Notes under the pieces: model-generated
The model's input: the letters and a program-made list of their open reading frames with translations, nothing else
Databases searched by the model: none
What the model was told of the DNA's origin: nothing
Assembly: GCF_001646785.1 (NCBI RefSeq)
Contig: NZ_LRRH01000039.1
Location: forward strand, 34,874-98,873
Length of the DNA stretch: 64,000 nt
From: Rhodococcus phenolicus
Lineage (GTDB): Bacteria > Actinomycetota > Actinomycetes > Mycobacteriales > Mycobacteriaceae
Reading direction: 5' to 3'
Program-made: the position numbers and the translations under genes
Shown here: piece by piece, positions 62,485 to 64,000 of the stretch
How the letters are laid out: each line of letters opens with the position of its first letter
Position numbering within the stretch: position 1 is the first letter of the stretch

Positions 62485-63997
62485 TCACATGGGGATCAGG
62501 CGACGGAGGAGCCGGGCCGGGCCGCGACGCGCGCCGATCTCGACCAGACGCGCGCGGTCGGTGATCTTCACCCGCGGGCGGCCGTGTGCCCGCCCGGCGG
62601 CGCGCTCGGCGTCGTCGATCGCCAGCCAGCCGCGCAGATCGACCCGGCTCGGGCGTCGCGACGCGAGCAACCGAGCCAGGTCCCGGCGCCCCTGCGCCGG
62701 GGTGGTCAGCTTTCCTGCGTCGAAGTCGGCGAGGAGCGCCGCGACCGTCTCCTTCGCACACGCCTTGTTGGTGCCGATCACCCCGCTCGGGCCGCGCTTG
62801 ATCCAGCCGGTGACGTAGACGCCGTCCTCGACGCGGCCCGCCGTGTTCGGGATGACACCGCGACGCTCGTCGAACGGCACATCGGGCATCGGTACACCCC
62901 GGTACCCGATCGATCGCAGCACCAGCTGGGCGGGCAGATCCTCGTGCTCACCGGTGGGTCGGGCCACGACGCTGCCGTCCTCCGCTTCGATCGGTTCGTT
63001 GCGCACGAGCCGCACGCCGCTCACCCGGTCGTCGCCGAGCAGTTCGGTGGGCGAGGTCAGATACCGGAAGACGATGCGTTTGCGACCGGGCTGCGGTGCC
63101 GCCTGCGCGTACTCGTGTGCCAGCCGCATGCGCAGTCCGACGGCGGGATCGGCGGCCGCGGCCCGCGCGCTCGCCGGATCGAGTTCCAGCTCGGCGTCGT
63201 CGACGACGATGTCGACGCCGTGCAGGTCCGCGAGTGCCAGGAACTCCGGGTTGCTGTAGGCGGCCTGCGCAGGACCGCGACGGCCGAGCAGCACGACCTC
63301 CCGGATTCTGCTGCGTCGCAGCGCATCCAGGGCGTGGTCGGCGATGTCGGTGCGGGCCAGCTCGTCCACGTCCATCGTCAGGATCCGGGCGACGTCGATC
63401 GCCACGTTTCCGTTGCCGACGATCACCGCGGTGGTGCCGCTGAGGTCGAAGGTCCGGTCCGCGTAGTCGGGGTGCCCGTTGTACCAGGCGACGAACTCGG
63501 TGGCGGCGTGGCTCCCGGGCAGGTCCTCACCGGGGATGCCGAGACGGCGATCGGTGGAGGCCCCGACCGCGTAGATCACGGCGTGGTGGTGGTCGAGCAG
63601 CTCGGCGTGGGTGAGGTCGCGGCCGATCGCGACGTCGAGGTGCAGTCCGAATGCGTCGCGCCGGAACGACCGCTCGAACGATTCGGTGACGGTCTTGGTG
63701 CCGGGATGGTCCGGTGCGACGCCGGCGCGGACCAGCCCGAAGGGTGTCGGCAGGCGGTCGAACATCTCGACCTCGACGTCGGACCGTTCGAGCAGTTCCT
63801 GGGCGGCGTAGCAGGCGGAGGGTCCGGCTCCGACGACGGCGACCCGCAGCGTGCCGCGGTCGCGGGGCGGCGCCGGGGGGGGCGTAAGCCGGATACGCAG
63901 CCCAGGAACTGCGGGAACGGAACGAAGGCGAGGACGCGAGGTGCAGTTCGGTGACGCGGGCGTGGCTCGGGGGCAGGGGTGCCGCTGGGAAGGTCAC
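62485..63997 (-). pseudogene. FprA/FprB-type ferredoxin-NADP reductase, frameshifted
   Basis: From the GTG at 63997 the frame reads MTFPAAPLPPSHARVTELH...AYPAYAPP and then leaves register at a run of eight G (63875-63882, plus strand). The next frame continues APPRDRGTLRVAVVGAGPSACYAAQELLERSDVEVEMFDRLPTPFGLVRAGVAPDH, then VIVGNGNVAIDVARIL and GWIKRGPSGVIGTNKAC to the stop at 62485. Removing one base from the run would give one intact protein of about 500 residues, an NADPH-ferredoxin reductase with FAD and NADP folds. It may be a sequencing error, a true null, or a phase-variable gene. Confidence 0.8.
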
Positions 63998-64000
63998 CCG

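Overview
The window is high-GC actinobacterial chromosome, most likely Rhodococcus or a close relative. The evidence is a mycofactocin locus, an NDMA-type methanol dehydrogenase, a KstR-boxed ketosteroid hydroxylase reductase (kshB), mycothiol-dependent isomerase-fold proteins, an Eis acetyltransferase and a str operon (rpsL-rpsG-fusA-tuf). Genes are tightly packed, many starts overlap the preceding stop (ATGA/GTGA/TTGA), and GTG starts are frequent. No tRNA, rRNA or CRISPR array was recognised.

Region 1-6.7 kb is the mycofactocin locus. The 31-residue precursor mftA is followed on the minus strand by mftB, mftC, mftD and a FadH/OYE oxidoreductase cut by the left edge. Divergently run mftR, the methyltransferase mftM and a GyrI-like protein. 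mftE and mftF are not in view and would be expected further left. Region 6.8-10.8 kb holds an ABC exporter and a secreted lipase.

Region 10.9-22.9 kb is an alcohol-oxidation locus: response regulator, histidine kinase, Fe-alcohol dehydrogenase, then a small protein, a VWA protein, a MoxR ATPase and the methanol dehydrogenase. Mycofactocin is the known redox partner of such dehydrogenases, so the first 23 kb reads as cofactor, enzyme, chaperones and sensor. This locus is split by a ggt pseudogene into which a small lower-GC element (about 15.3-18.06 kb) has landed. The element carries a large serine recombinase, a HEPN-like protein and a divergent 85-residue protein; it is the least explained part of the window.

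Region 23-38.9 kb is mixed: kshB, an AlkD-like glycosylase, an SPW membrane protein, a TetR regulator, glutamate racemase, a ferredoxin-reductase-like flavoprotein, a four-gene Asp23 envelope operon, Eis, an ECF transporter with S, A and A domains fused in one chain, two DinB/MDMPI-fold proteins, a TetR regulator with a SnoaL protein, and a LysR regulator. Region 38.9-43.6 kb is the str operon with a good promoter and a long leader.

Region 43.6-56.1 kb has two DUF3558 lipoproteins, three TetR regulators, and an eight-gene minus-strand operon resembling acyclic-terpenoid or branched acyl-CoA catabolism (AtuA, two acyl-CoA dehydrogenases, biotin carboxylase alpha and beta subunits, enoyl-CoA hydratase, TetR). 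Region 56.2-64 kb has TerD, a LysR/YeiH divergent pair, a thioesterase, two DUF202 proteins, a Rieske lipoprotein, a DHA2 drug exporter and an FprA/FprB-type ferredoxin reductase broken by a frameshift in a run of eight G.
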